A stretch of 19,920 nucleotides of DNA. Source: Flavobacteriaceae bacterium UBA6231. GTDB taxonomy: Bacteria > Bacteroidota > Bacteroidia > Flavobacteriales > Flavobacteriaceae. Under the pieces are notes generated by a model. It was not told where the DNA came from. It did no database searches and saw only the letters and a program-made list of their open reading frames with translations. The stretch covers positions 7,036-26,955 of the forward strand of contig DJWL01000116.1 in NCBI GenBank assembly GCA_002441545.1, written 5' to 3'. Made by a program: the position numbers and the translations under genes. Below, piece by piece: positions 1 to 6,364 of this stretch (positions are counted from its first letter, which is position 1; the number at the start of each line of letters is the position of its first letter).

Positions 1-59
1 TCTTTGGTTTCCGTACTGTCTGGAGAACCAAGATTTACTAAAAGAATTCCTTTTTTCAT
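1..59 (-). CDS. hemH: Ferrochelatase, N-terminal end only (cut by window edge)
   Basis: Only the first 19 codons are present, read leftward from an ATG at 59-57 and running off the left edge. They translate to MKKGILLVNLGSPDSTETK. The LLVNLGSPDS stretch is the conserved N-terminal strand and loop of ferrochelatase, the enzyme that inserts Fe2+ into protoporphyrin IX in the last step of haem synthesis. The call rests on this short but characteristic motif and on the dense haem gene context; the catalytic His and Glu lie outside the window. It shares direction with the AraC-type regulator gene upstream, separated by a gap that holds a possible 50-aa frame. Confidence 0.85.
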   Translation of the reverse strand, partial: MKKGILLVNLGSPDSTETK

Positions 60-153
60 TATAATTTTTTTTGCTAAGGTAAGGAGTAATTTATTTAAAG
101 GTTTTAAATATTTTTAGAGAATTGAGCCAAGTTATTGAATTAAAAATCAATTC

Positions 154-306
154 CTATTTTTCTTTTATTCGTTGAGAATGTAAATTTGAATTTTCCTGGT
201 TATACTCACAATCCTGAAAAATTCCACAGGAAATAGTAGGACGAACTAAAGATTTAGTATTTAGATTTTTTGATAACGCTTCAATTTCTGGATTTAAATA
301 TTTCAT
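154..306 (-). CDS. Possible small protein, 50 aa, unrecognised
   Basis: An ATG at 306-304 opens a 50-codon frame ending at TAG (156-154), between the AraC-type regulator gene and hemH and in the same direction. The product begins MKYLNPEIEALSKNLNTKSL, is hydrophilic, has two cysteines (C27, C33, as CGIFQDC) and ends in a basic tail. There is no signal peptide, membrane segment or family I recognise. The residue mix looks protein-like (few rare residues, Glu/Asn/Lys-rich like the neighbours), and the frame nearly fills the middle of an otherwise empty gap. No clear ribosome binding site is visible, which is normal in this phylum. It could be chance; conservation in relatives would decide. Confidence 0.4.
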   Translation of the reverse strand: MKYLNPEIEALSKNLNTKSLVRPTISCGIFQDCEYNQENSNLHSQRIKEK

Positions 307-345
307 ATCATAACGTTTTATAACTTATTGTAAGATCCCTCAATT

Positions 346-1266
346 CTAATTCAAAGAAGAAATGTACTTTTTAGGAGTTGTTCCATATTTTTTTTTAAAA
401 GCTGCAATAAAATGACTTGACGTACTGTATCCTACTTTTAGGCCAACTTCATTTACATTATCGTCTCCGGATTCTAACATTTTTCTGGCAACTTCCATTT
501 TATAATCAACTAAAAAACCAAAAACCGTGTTTCCATATATCTGTTTAAATCCTTCTTTTAATTTTTTTAAACTTAAACCAATATCATCTGCTAACTCTTG
601 TAAACTAGGTGGTTCAGCCATTTGAGATATTATAATGTCTTTTGCTTTTCTTAATTTAATCACATTTGTTTCATCAACTAAAAAAGGACATTGTTCAACA
701 TCGGCTTCTTCATTTCTGTTAAAATATAAACTCAAAATTTCATAAGCTTTTCCTTTAAAGTACAAATGTTTTATAGAATGATTTAGATTGTAATTGATTA
801 ATTGATTTAAAACTATTGCCATTGATGGAGAAATTTCACCATCTTTATAGTACTTCTTATCTTTGTTTTCTTCATTTAAAAAAGAAATATAATCTGCCTC
901 TTGTGAAAATAAAGCATGGAATTTTTTGATTGAAATTAAAACTGAAACAATCCATGAATTTGAATTTAGTTCAATATTAATTGGCAAGCTTCTTTGTGGA
1001 TTGTATAATAATAAAGAATTTTCTTCAAGTATGTTTAATGTGTAAGTTCCTTCATTAAAAATGAATTTACTTGAACCTTTTAAACAAAAATGAAACTGCA
1101 AACAATCATTATGAACTTCACGACGCAAATTAACTGGTCTATCTTCTTCATTTTTATAGCTTAAAACCAAAAAATGATCATCAATAACAGTTTCATCAAA
1201 ATACCTTTCAGCGACATTTTTTTTGTCTGATTGAGAACCAATATTATTAATATTATTTAGATTCAT
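346..1266 (-). CDS. AraC-family transcriptional regulator, PchR-like
   Basis: This 306-aa protein has a C-terminal AraC/XylS double helix-turn-helix. The first helix pair is around residues 218-245 (SLQELADDIGLSLKKLKEGF) and the second around 270-300, with the typical ending VGYSTSSHFIAAFKKKYGTTPKKY. The N-terminal part (about 28-120) is a cupin-like sensing region with LQFHFCLKGSSKF, and the whole layout resembles PchR-type regulators that sense ferric siderophores or iron status. It is transcribed away from hemA and toward hemH, across a 169-nt shared promoter region. I infer it controls one or both haem transcription units in response to iron or haem. The DNA-binding call is firm; the ligand and targets are inference from position and resemblance. 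Confidence 0.85.
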   Translation of the reverse strand: MNLNNINNIGSQSDKKNVAERYFDETVIDDHFLVLSYKNEEDRPVNLRREVHNDCLQFHFCLKGSSKFIFNEGTYTLNILEENSLLLYNPQRSLPINIELNSNSWIVSVLISIKKFHALFSQEADYISFLNEENKDKKYYKDGEISPSMAIVLNQLINYNLNHSIKHLYFKGKAYEILSLYFNRNEEADVEQCPFLVDETNVIKLRKAKDIIISQMAEPPSLQELADDIGLSLKKLKEGFKQIYGNTVFGFLVDYKMEVARKMLESGDDNVNEVGLKVGYSTSSHFIAAFKKKYGTTPKKYISSLN

Positions 1267-1309
1267 TCTAATTAATTATTTTGAAAACCATTGATTTTAG
1301 GGTAAAAAT

Positions 1310-1323
1310 ATGATAAATATCAT
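1310..1323. promoter_or_regulatory. Palindrome between araC-type gene and hemA, candidate operator
   Basis: ATGATAAATATCAT has perfect 6-nt arms (ATGATA/TATCAT) around a central AA. It lies 44 nt upstream of the leftward regulator start (1266) and about 60 nt upstream of the hemA -33-like TTG. The half-site TGATA resembles part of Fur-type boxes, but spacing and length do not match the classical 19-nt box. AraC proteins more often bind direct repeats, so the binder is unknown. In DNA this AT-rich, a 14-nt palindrome can arise by chance. Confidence 0.35.
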
Positions 1324-1380
1324 TAATTATTAAAAAAATTGTTTAAAAACCTATAATCGATACTTAAAGTTCTTTTAGCG

Positions 1381-1412
1381 TTGTTTTTTTTAATTTTACA
1401 TACATACATTTG
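1381..1412 (+). promoter_or_regulatory. Probable hemA operon promoter, Bacteroidetes type
   Basis: TTG at 1381-1383 is followed after 21 nt by TACATTTG at 1405-1412. This matches the Bacteroidetes sigma-A consensus of TTG and TAnnTTTG with typical spacing. The -7 element ends 23 nt before the hemA ATG, leaving a short leader, and no other full match lies in this intergenic region. It would drive hemA and the hemC-hemD fusion and perhaps genes downstream. Confidence 0.55.
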
Positions 1413-1435
1413 TTAATCAAATTTGAAGCCTCGTA

Positions 1436-2695
1436 ATGCAACAATATAATATTTCTAAAAGCAGCTCCTTCTATGCTTTAGGATTAAGCTATAAAAAAGC
1501 TGATGCCGATATAAGAGGGCGCTTTAGTTTAGACGAAAATTCTAAAATTAATTTGCTTAATCAAGCCAAGGAAAATGGTATTGAGAGTTTAGTTATTACA
1601 TCAACCTGTAATAGAACAGAAATTTACGGTTTTGCTCAACATCCATTTCAACTTATACAATTACTTTGTGAAAACACTAAAGGAACTGTGGAAGAGTTTC
1701 AAAAAGTGGCCTATATCTACAAAAATTCTGATGCTATTTCGCATATGTTTCGCGTTGGCTCTGGGTTAGATAGTCAAATTTTGGGTGATTTTGAAATTAT
1801 TAGTCAAATTAAAAAAAGTGCAGTTGTTTCAAAAAATCTTAACTTATTAAATCCGTTTTTAGAACGCCTTGTTAATGCGGTTATTCAAGCTAGTAAGCGA
1901 ATTAAAACAGAAACTGAGATATCTTCTGGAGCAACATCTGTTTCATTTGCTTCTGTTCAATACATTTTTAACAATGTAAAAGATATTTCAAATAAAAATA
2001 TCTTATTATTTGGTACTGGGAAAATAGGTAGAAATACTTGCGAAAATTTGGTAAAGCACACTAAAAATGAGCGCATTACACTTATTAATAGAACCAAAAA
2101 CACCGCCGAAAATATTGGAGGGAAACTAAACTTAGTTGTAAAAGATTATGCGAACTTACAAGAAGAAATTACCCAATCAGATATTTTAATTGTTGCAACT
2201 GGTGCTCAAAGGCCAACTATTGATAAACACATTGTTCAAACCAAAAAACCGCTTCTTATTTTAGATTTATCAATTCCAAAAAATGTTGATAGCAATGTTG
2301 AGGACTTACCAAATGTGACTCTTGTTCATTTAGATGATTTATCAAAAATCACAGATGAAACTCATGAAAAAAGAAAAGAACATATTCCTTTTGCTGAAAC
2401 AATTATTGAAGAGGTTAAAAAAGAATTTAACGATTGGCTTGAAACAAGAAAATTTGCCCCAACCATTAAGGCTTTAAAAAGCAAACTTTTAGACTTTAAA
2501 AATGCTGAATTAGAAGTTCAACGCAAAAAAAGTCCAAATTTTAACGAGGAACAAGCTGAATTAATTAGTAATAATATTATTCAAAAAATAACTAATCATT
2601 TTGCACATCATTTAAAAGACGATAACATTTCTACTGATGAAAGCCTCGAATTTATAAAAAAAGTGTTCCAATTAGAAACTTTAATAGATGTCTAA
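1436..2695 (+). CDS. hemA: Glutamyl-tRNA reductase
   Basis: This 419-aa cytoplasmic enzyme reduces glutamyl-tRNA(Glu) to glutamate-1-semialdehyde with NADPH, the committed step of C5-pathway tetrapyrrole synthesis. The catalytic cysteine is C58 in STCNRTEIYGF; GLDSQILGDFEIISQIK (110-126) follows as the family signature; the NADPH-binding Rossmann loop is at 189-199 (ILLFGTGKIGR); the C-terminal helical dimerisation region covers about 330-419. Length is normal for the family. The ATG at 1436 follows a good promoter and leaves a complete N-terminal domain. The gene is first in the rightward haem operon, and its last 8 nt overlap the start of the hemC-hemD fusion, which suggests translational coupling. 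Confidence 0.97.
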   Translation: MQQYNISKSSSFYALGLSYKKADADIRGRFSLDENSKINLLNQAKENGIESLVITSTCNRTEIYGFAQHPFQLIQLLCENTKGTVEEFQKVAYIYKNSDAISHMFRVGSGLDSQILGDFEIISQIKKSAVVSKNLNLLNPFLERLVNAVIQASKRIKTETEISSGATSVSFASVQYIFNNVKDISNKNILLFGTGKIGRNTCENLVKHTKNERITLINRTKNTAENIGGKLNLVVKDYANLQEEITQSDILIVATGAQRPTIDKHIVQTKKPLLILDLSIPKNVDSNVEDLPNVTLVHLDDLSKITDETHEKRKEHIPFAETIIEEVKKEFNDWLETRKFAPTIKALKSKLLDFKNAELEVQRKKSPNFNEEQAELISNNIIQKITNHFAHHLKDDNISTDESLEFIKKVFQLETLIDV

Positions 2696-4265
2696 AATCA
2701 TAAGAATTGGTACTCGTGATAGTGAATTAGCACTATGGCAAGCAAAAACAGTACAAGACCAACTAGAAAAACTAGGCTATAAAACATCATTAGTTCCTGT
2801 GAAATCTACAGGAGATTTAGTATTGGATAAACCATTATACGAACTTGGCATTACAGGCATTTTTACCAGAACCTTGGATATTGCCATGCTAAATCATGAT
2901 ATTGATATCGCTGTTCATTCCCTTAAAGATGTCCCAACAGTTTTACCAAAAGGCATTATTCAGGCAGCGGTAATAAAACGGGGTAATATTAACGATACTT
3001 TGGTATTTAAAAACAATGAAGAGTTTTTGGCCCAAAAAGACGCCGTTATTGCTACCGGAAGTTTACGACGTCGTGCCCAATGGTTAAACAGATATCCTAC
3101 TCATACTATTGTTGATTTACGTGGAAACATGAATTCACGTATGCAAAAATTAAAAGATAATGAAGATTGGAACGGAGCCATTTTTGCAGCAGCTGGTTTA
3201 GGCAGAATTGGTATTAGGCCCGAAGAAGCTATTAATTTAGACTGGATGATTCCAGCGCCTGCACAAGGAGCCGTTATGATAACTGCTTTAAAAGAAAATG
3301 AATTTGCAGTAAATGCTTGTGCCGAATTAAATCATGAAGAAACAGAAATTTGCACCAGTATAGAACGCGAATTTTTAAATAGATTAGAAGGCGGATGTAC
3401 AGCGCCTATTGGAGCTATTGCTAAAATAAAAAATGAAGAAGTTACTTTTAAAGGTGTTTTATTAAGCATCGATGGCTCAAAAAGAATAGAAGTTACTCGT
3501 GTTAAAAAATTAGGCGAACATCATGATATAGCTGCTTTTTGTGCAAATTTTGTTATTGAGCGCGGGGGTAAACGTTTAATGGATGAATTAAAAAGAACAA
3601 ACAAACAAACTACTGTTTACTCAACAAAAGCCTTAACTGAAGACCAAAAACACTTATTAGCCCACAAAATAACGGTTAAAAGTTCAGATTTCATTAAAGT
3701 AAGTCTCAATAGGATTTCTAAAACAGTTTTAAAATCTAATCTTAAAAATGTTATAATCACTAGTAAAAATGCTGTTGAAGCATTAACTACTAATTTTTCT
3801 CCTGATGAATTAAAATTCAAAAATATTTATTGTGTCGGAAGAAGAACTAAGCAATTGATTGAACAAAAAATTGGAACGGTAACTCACTCAGAAAATAGTG
3901 CTAAAAATCTAGCTAACTACTTAGTGGATTATATGGAAGGTACAGAAATAACCTATTTCTGCAGTAATTTACGTTTAGATGATTTACCAAAAATATTAGA
4001 AGAAAATAATATTACGGTTAATGAGGTAGAAGCCTATCAAACGGTGTATTCATCACTAAAAGTTGACGAATCTACAGAAGGTATTATGTTTTATAGCCCA
4101 TCAACCGTTCAAAGTTATATTTTGCAAAATAAAGCAAAAAAAATAGCTTTTTGTATAGGGGATACAACAGCAGATGAAGCTAAAAAACACTTTAAAGATG
4201 TTCGTATTGCAAAAGTACCAACTGTGGAAAGTGTTATTGAATTGGTGAATGAACATTATGTATAA
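2688..4265 (+). CDS. hemCD: Hydroxymethylbilane synthase / uroporphyrinogen-III synthase fusion
   Basis: One 525-aa frame carries two consecutive haem enzymes. Residues 1 to about 305 are porphobilinogen deaminase: IRIGTRDSELALWQAK at the N-terminus, the catalytic Asp at D81 in HSLKDVPT, the basic substrate loop GSLRRRAQWL (124-133), and C237 in LEGGCTAPIGA, which carries the dipyrromethane cofactor. Residues about 308-525 match uroporphyrinogen-III synthase, with VIITSKNAVEAL (354-365), YCVGRRT (380-386), NSAKNLANYL (402-411) and FYSPSTVQSY (467-476). The fused chain would make the linear tetrapyrrole and then cyclise it with D-ring inversion. No stop or frameshift separates the halves. It overlaps hemA by 8 nt. 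The HemD half is recognised from weaker motifs, as usual for that divergent family. Confidence 0.92.
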   Translation: MSKIIRIGTRDSELALWQAKTVQDQLEKLGYKTSLVPVKSTGDLVLDKPLYELGITGIFTRTLDIAMLNHDIDIAVHSLKDVPTVLPKGIIQAAVIKRGNINDTLVFKNNEEFLAQKDAVIATGSLRRRAQWLNRYPTHTIVDLRGNMNSRMQKLKDNEDWNGAIFAAAGLGRIGIRPEEAINLDWMIPAPAQGAVMITALKENEFAVNACAELNHEETEICTSIEREFLNRLEGGCTAPIGAIAKIKNEEVTFKGVLLSIDGSKRIEVTRVKKLGEHHDIAAFCANFVIERGGKRLMDELKRTNKQTTVYSTKALTEDQKHLLAHKITVKSSDFIKVSLNRISKTVLKSNLKNVIITSKNAVEALTTNFSPDELKFKNIYCVGRRTKQLIEQKIGTVTHSENSAKNLANYLVDYMEGTEITYFCSNLRLDDLPKILEENNITVNEVEAYQTVYSSLKVDESTEGIMFYSPSTVQSYILQNKAKKIAFCIGDTTADEAKKHFKDVRIAKVPTVESVIELVNEHYV

Positions 4266-4268
4266 TTT

Positions 4269-4296
4269 TTGGCAGTCAGCCTTTAGCCATTGGCAA
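4269..4296. repeat. Heptanucleotide repeat array, 5' flank of four-helix-bundle gene
   Basis: Four consecutive 7-nt units, TTGGCAG, TCAGCCT, TTAGCCA and TTGGCAA, share the pattern T-N-R-G-C-N-N. They begin 3 nt after the hemC-hemD stop and end 10 nt before the GTG start of the next gene. A related array in the opposite orientation lies on the other side of that gene (4681-4708). Confidence 0.55.
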
Positions 4297-4306
4297 ACAA
4301 ACGATT

Positions 4307-4663
4307 GTGAGAGATTTTAGAAAGCTTGATATTTGGAGAGACGGAATTGAAATTGTTAAAACAGTTTACATAATTTCTCAGCAGCTACCCCCTGAAGAGA
4401 AATTTGGATTAAAAAGTCAAATAACTAGGGCTGCAGTTTCAATACCTTCAAATATAGCTGAAGGTTGCAGCAGAAATAGTGAAATAGAATTTAAACGCTT
4501 TTTAGAAATTGCTCTTGGTTCTCTTTTTGAAGTAGAAACTCAGCTTATAATTTCAAACGAATTAGGGTTTATTACAACTCAAAATTTTAAAACCTTATCT
4601 GAGAGCCTTCAAAAAGAGGCTAAAATGATTAATAGTTTAATAAGTAAAATAAAAAACAGCTAA
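4307..4663 (+). CDS. Four-helix-bundle protein (S23 / 23S rRNA-intervening-sequence family)
   Basis: The 118-aa product starts MRDFRKLDIWRDGIEIVKTV, has SQITRAAVSIPSNIAEGCSR in the middle and FLEIALGSLFEVETQLIISN after it. These are the hallmark segments of the family first seen in intervening sequences of 23S rRNA and related to the Avd accessory protein of diversity-generating retroelements. It is all-helical and soluble, with no catalytic residues; the biochemical role of free-standing members is not established. The start is GTG at 4307, because no in-frame ATG lies near the conserved N-terminus. It sits between the hemC-hemD fusion and hemE, flanked on both sides by heptad repeats, so it looks like an insertion into the haem operon rather than a haem gene. 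No reverse transcriptase or rRNA sequence lies nearby. Confidence 0.88.
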   Translation: MRDFRKLDIWRDGIEIVKTVYIISQQLPPEEKFGLKSQITRAAVSIPSNIAEGCSRNSEIEFKRFLEIALGSLFEVETQLIISNELGFITTQNFKTLSESLQKEAKMINSLISKIKNS

Positions 4664-4680
4664 AAAGCATCAAGTCCAAA

Positions 4681-4708
4681 AGCTAGAAGCTAGAAGCTAA
4701 TAACTAGA
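4681..4708. repeat. Heptanucleotide repeat array, 3' flank of four-helix-bundle gene
   Basis: Four 7-nt units, AGCTAGA, AGCTAGA, AGCTAAT and AACTAGA, run up to 1 nt before the hemE ATG. Read on the other strand they give a Y-T-A-G-C-N-N pattern like the array at 4269-4296, so the two arrays face each other as degenerate inverted flanks. The array replaces the normal leader of hemE. Confidence 0.65.
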
Positions 4709-4709
4709 T

Positions 4710-5732
4710 ATGATAAAAAACGATTTATTTTTAAGAGCTTTAAAAGGAGAAACCGTTCAACGTCCACCTGTTTGGATGATGCGTCAAGCTGGAAGATACT
4801 TACCAGAATTTATAGCACTTCGTGATAAGTATGATTTCTTCACAAGATGTAGAACTCCTGAACTTGCAAGTGAAATTACAGTACAACCAATTCGCAGATT
4901 GGGTATGGATGCCGCTATTTTGTTCAGTGATATTTTGGTTATCCCACAAGCCATGAATATTGAGGTTGAAATGAAACCAAATTTTGGTCCATATCTTCCA
5001 AATCCAGTTCGTGACCAAAAAGGGGTTGATACTGTTGTTGTTCCAGATGTTCATGTGGAATTAGATTATGTTATGCAAGCCATAAAAGCAACCAAAGAAC
5101 TATTGAATGATGAAGTTCCTTTAATTGGCTTTGCGGGTTCACCATGGACTATTTTATGCTATGTAGTTCAAGGTCAAGGCAGCAAAACTTATGACAAAGC
5201 AAAAGAATTTTGTTTTACAAATCCAGTTGCTGCACATCAATTGTTGCAAAAAATTACAGATACAACCATTGCTTATCTAAAAGCAAAAGTAGTAGCTGGC
5301 GTTGATGCCGTTCAAATATTCGACTCTTGGGGCGGTATGTTATCTCCTGTAGATTATCAAGAATTTTCATGGCAATATATCAATCAAATTATTGAAGCTT
5401 TAAAAGATGACGCTCCAGTAATTGCCTTTGCTAAAGGATGTTGGTTTGCCTTAGGTGATATGGCAAAATCAAATGCTTCTGCTTTAGGTGTTGATTGGAC
5501 TTGTTCCCCTAAAAATGCACGTTACTTAACAGGCGGAAACATTACACTCCAAGGTAACTTTGACCCTGCTCGTTTATTATCACCTCCTTCAGACATAAAG
5601 AAGATGGTTCATCAAATGATAAAAGAGTTTGGTAAAGACAAGTATATTGTAAACTTAGGTCATGGTATTTTACCAAACGTTCCAATAGAAAATGCCAGAG
5701 CATTTATTGATGCTGTAAAAGAATATAAATAA
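4710..5732 (+). CDS. hemE: Uroporphyrinogen decarboxylase
   Basis: This 340-aa cytoplasmic enzyme removes the four acetate carboxyl groups of uroporphyrinogen III to give coproporphyrinogen III, without a cofactor. The first signature is RPPVWMMRQAGRYLPEF (18-34) with the invariant Arg at R25. The catalytic Asp is D74 in LFSDILVIPQA. GFAGSPWT, VDAVQIFDSWGG and the C-terminal NLGHGILPNVP are further conserved blocks. Length is normal. The start codon is fixed by the conserved N-terminus, and the four-helix-bundle gene and heptad repeats separate the gene from the hemC-hemD fusion. Confidence 0.97.
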   Translation: MIKNDLFLRALKGETVQRPPVWMMRQAGRYLPEFIALRDKYDFFTRCRTPELASEITVQPIRRLGMDAAILFSDILVIPQAMNIEVEMKPNFGPYLPNPVRDQKGVDTVVVPDVHVELDYVMQAIKATKELLNDEVPLIGFAGSPWTILCYVVQGQGSKTYDKAKEFCFTNPVAAHQLLQKITDTTIAYLKAKVVAGVDAVQIFDSWGGMLSPVDYQEFSWQYINQIIEALKDDAPVIAFAKGCWFALGDMAKSNASALGVDWTCSPKNARYLTGGNITLQGNFDPARLLSPPSDIKKMVHQMIKEFGKDKYIVNLGHGILPNVPIENARAFIDAVKEYK

Positions 5733-5735
5733 TAA

Positions 5736-5819
5736 TCTAAGTTTCAGTATAACAATAGGTTAGTTTTAATATTTTTCTTACTTTCAGTACCAGCTTTTAG
5801 TCAACCAGATATTGAATGA
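5736..5819 (+). pseudogene. Headless signal-peptide-like relic
   Basis: In the 83-nt gap after hemE, an open frame bounded by TAA (5733-5735) and TGA (5817-5819) has no ATG. It reads RLVLIFFLLSVPAFSQPDIE before the stop, which looks like the hydrophobic core and cleavage region of a Bacteroidetes signal peptide (AFS-Q). The TGA overlaps the ATG of the following acetyltransferase gene. I infer the truncated start of a lost secreted-protein gene, cut at both ends. The stretch is short and AT-rich, so chance hydrophobicity is possible. Confidence 0.35.
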
Positions 5820-6349
5820 TTTACAGTTCGGATACATTTTACATTGAATCATTAAAATTTGATGATGCTCTTAATCTTAATAAATTATTAGTATTAAATA
5901 CCGAGCGGTTTAAACTTTACTTACCAAAAACTCTTTCAGAAAACAGAACTTTAGAAAGTACAAAAGCATACATTTTAAAGAGAAATGAATTAATGTTTTC
6001 TAAAATAGAATATACCTTTACAATTAAAGACAAAACCTCAAATGGTATCGCTGGTCTCATTATTTTGAAGGCAATTGATTGGGATAAAAAAAAGGGAGAG
6101 TTTGCTTATTGCATAGGCAAATCATTTGAAGATAGAGGATGGATGACTGAAGCTATAAAAGGTGCTTCAAAATTCTGTTTTCAAGAATTAAAACTTGAAA
6201 AACTTCAGATTATTTCGCATAAAAACAATTTAGCTAGTATAAAAGTAGCCGAAAAAAGTAACTTTGTTTGGATAAAAACTTTAAAAAACGAATTTACATC
6301 AACAGGCCAATCTCCTATAGACATGGAATTGTATGAGTTAAAGGCCTAA
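5816..6349 (+). CDS. GNAT-family N-acetyltransferase (RimJ/RimL-like)
   Basis: The 177-aa protein has the RimJ/RimL-type GNAT layout: an N-terminal strand IESLKFDDALNLNKLL, a central strand around 66-85 ending GIAGLIILKAID, the acetyl-CoA-binding segment GEFAYCIGKSFEDRGWMTEA (94-113), and the C-terminal NNLASIKVAEKSNFVW (137-152), where these enzymes carry the SxxxxEKxGF motif. The acceptor substrate (ribosomal protein N-terminus, amine or other) cannot be told. It lies between hemE and nhaA, in the same direction, and has no obvious link to haem. Nothing in the sequence marks a promoter of its own. Confidence 0.85.
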   Translation: MIYSSDTFYIESLKFDDALNLNKLLVLNTERFKLYLPKTLSENRTLESTKAYILKRNELMFSKIEYTFTIKDKTSNGIAGLIILKAIDWDKKKGEFAYCIGKSFEDRGWMTEAIKGASKFCFQELKLEKLQIISHKNNLASIKVAEKSNFVWIKTLKNEFTSTGQSPIDMELYELKA

Positions 6350-6364
6350 TAATTAAATCAAAAA

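Noticed and set aside
4307..4663. Diversity-generating retroelement suggested by the Avd-related protein
   Set aside because: No reverse transcriptase, template repeat or variable target gene lies in the window.
4269..4708. CRISPR-like array from the short repeats around the four-helix-bundle gene
   Set aside because: Units are 7 nt, contiguous, without spacers, and no cas genes are present.
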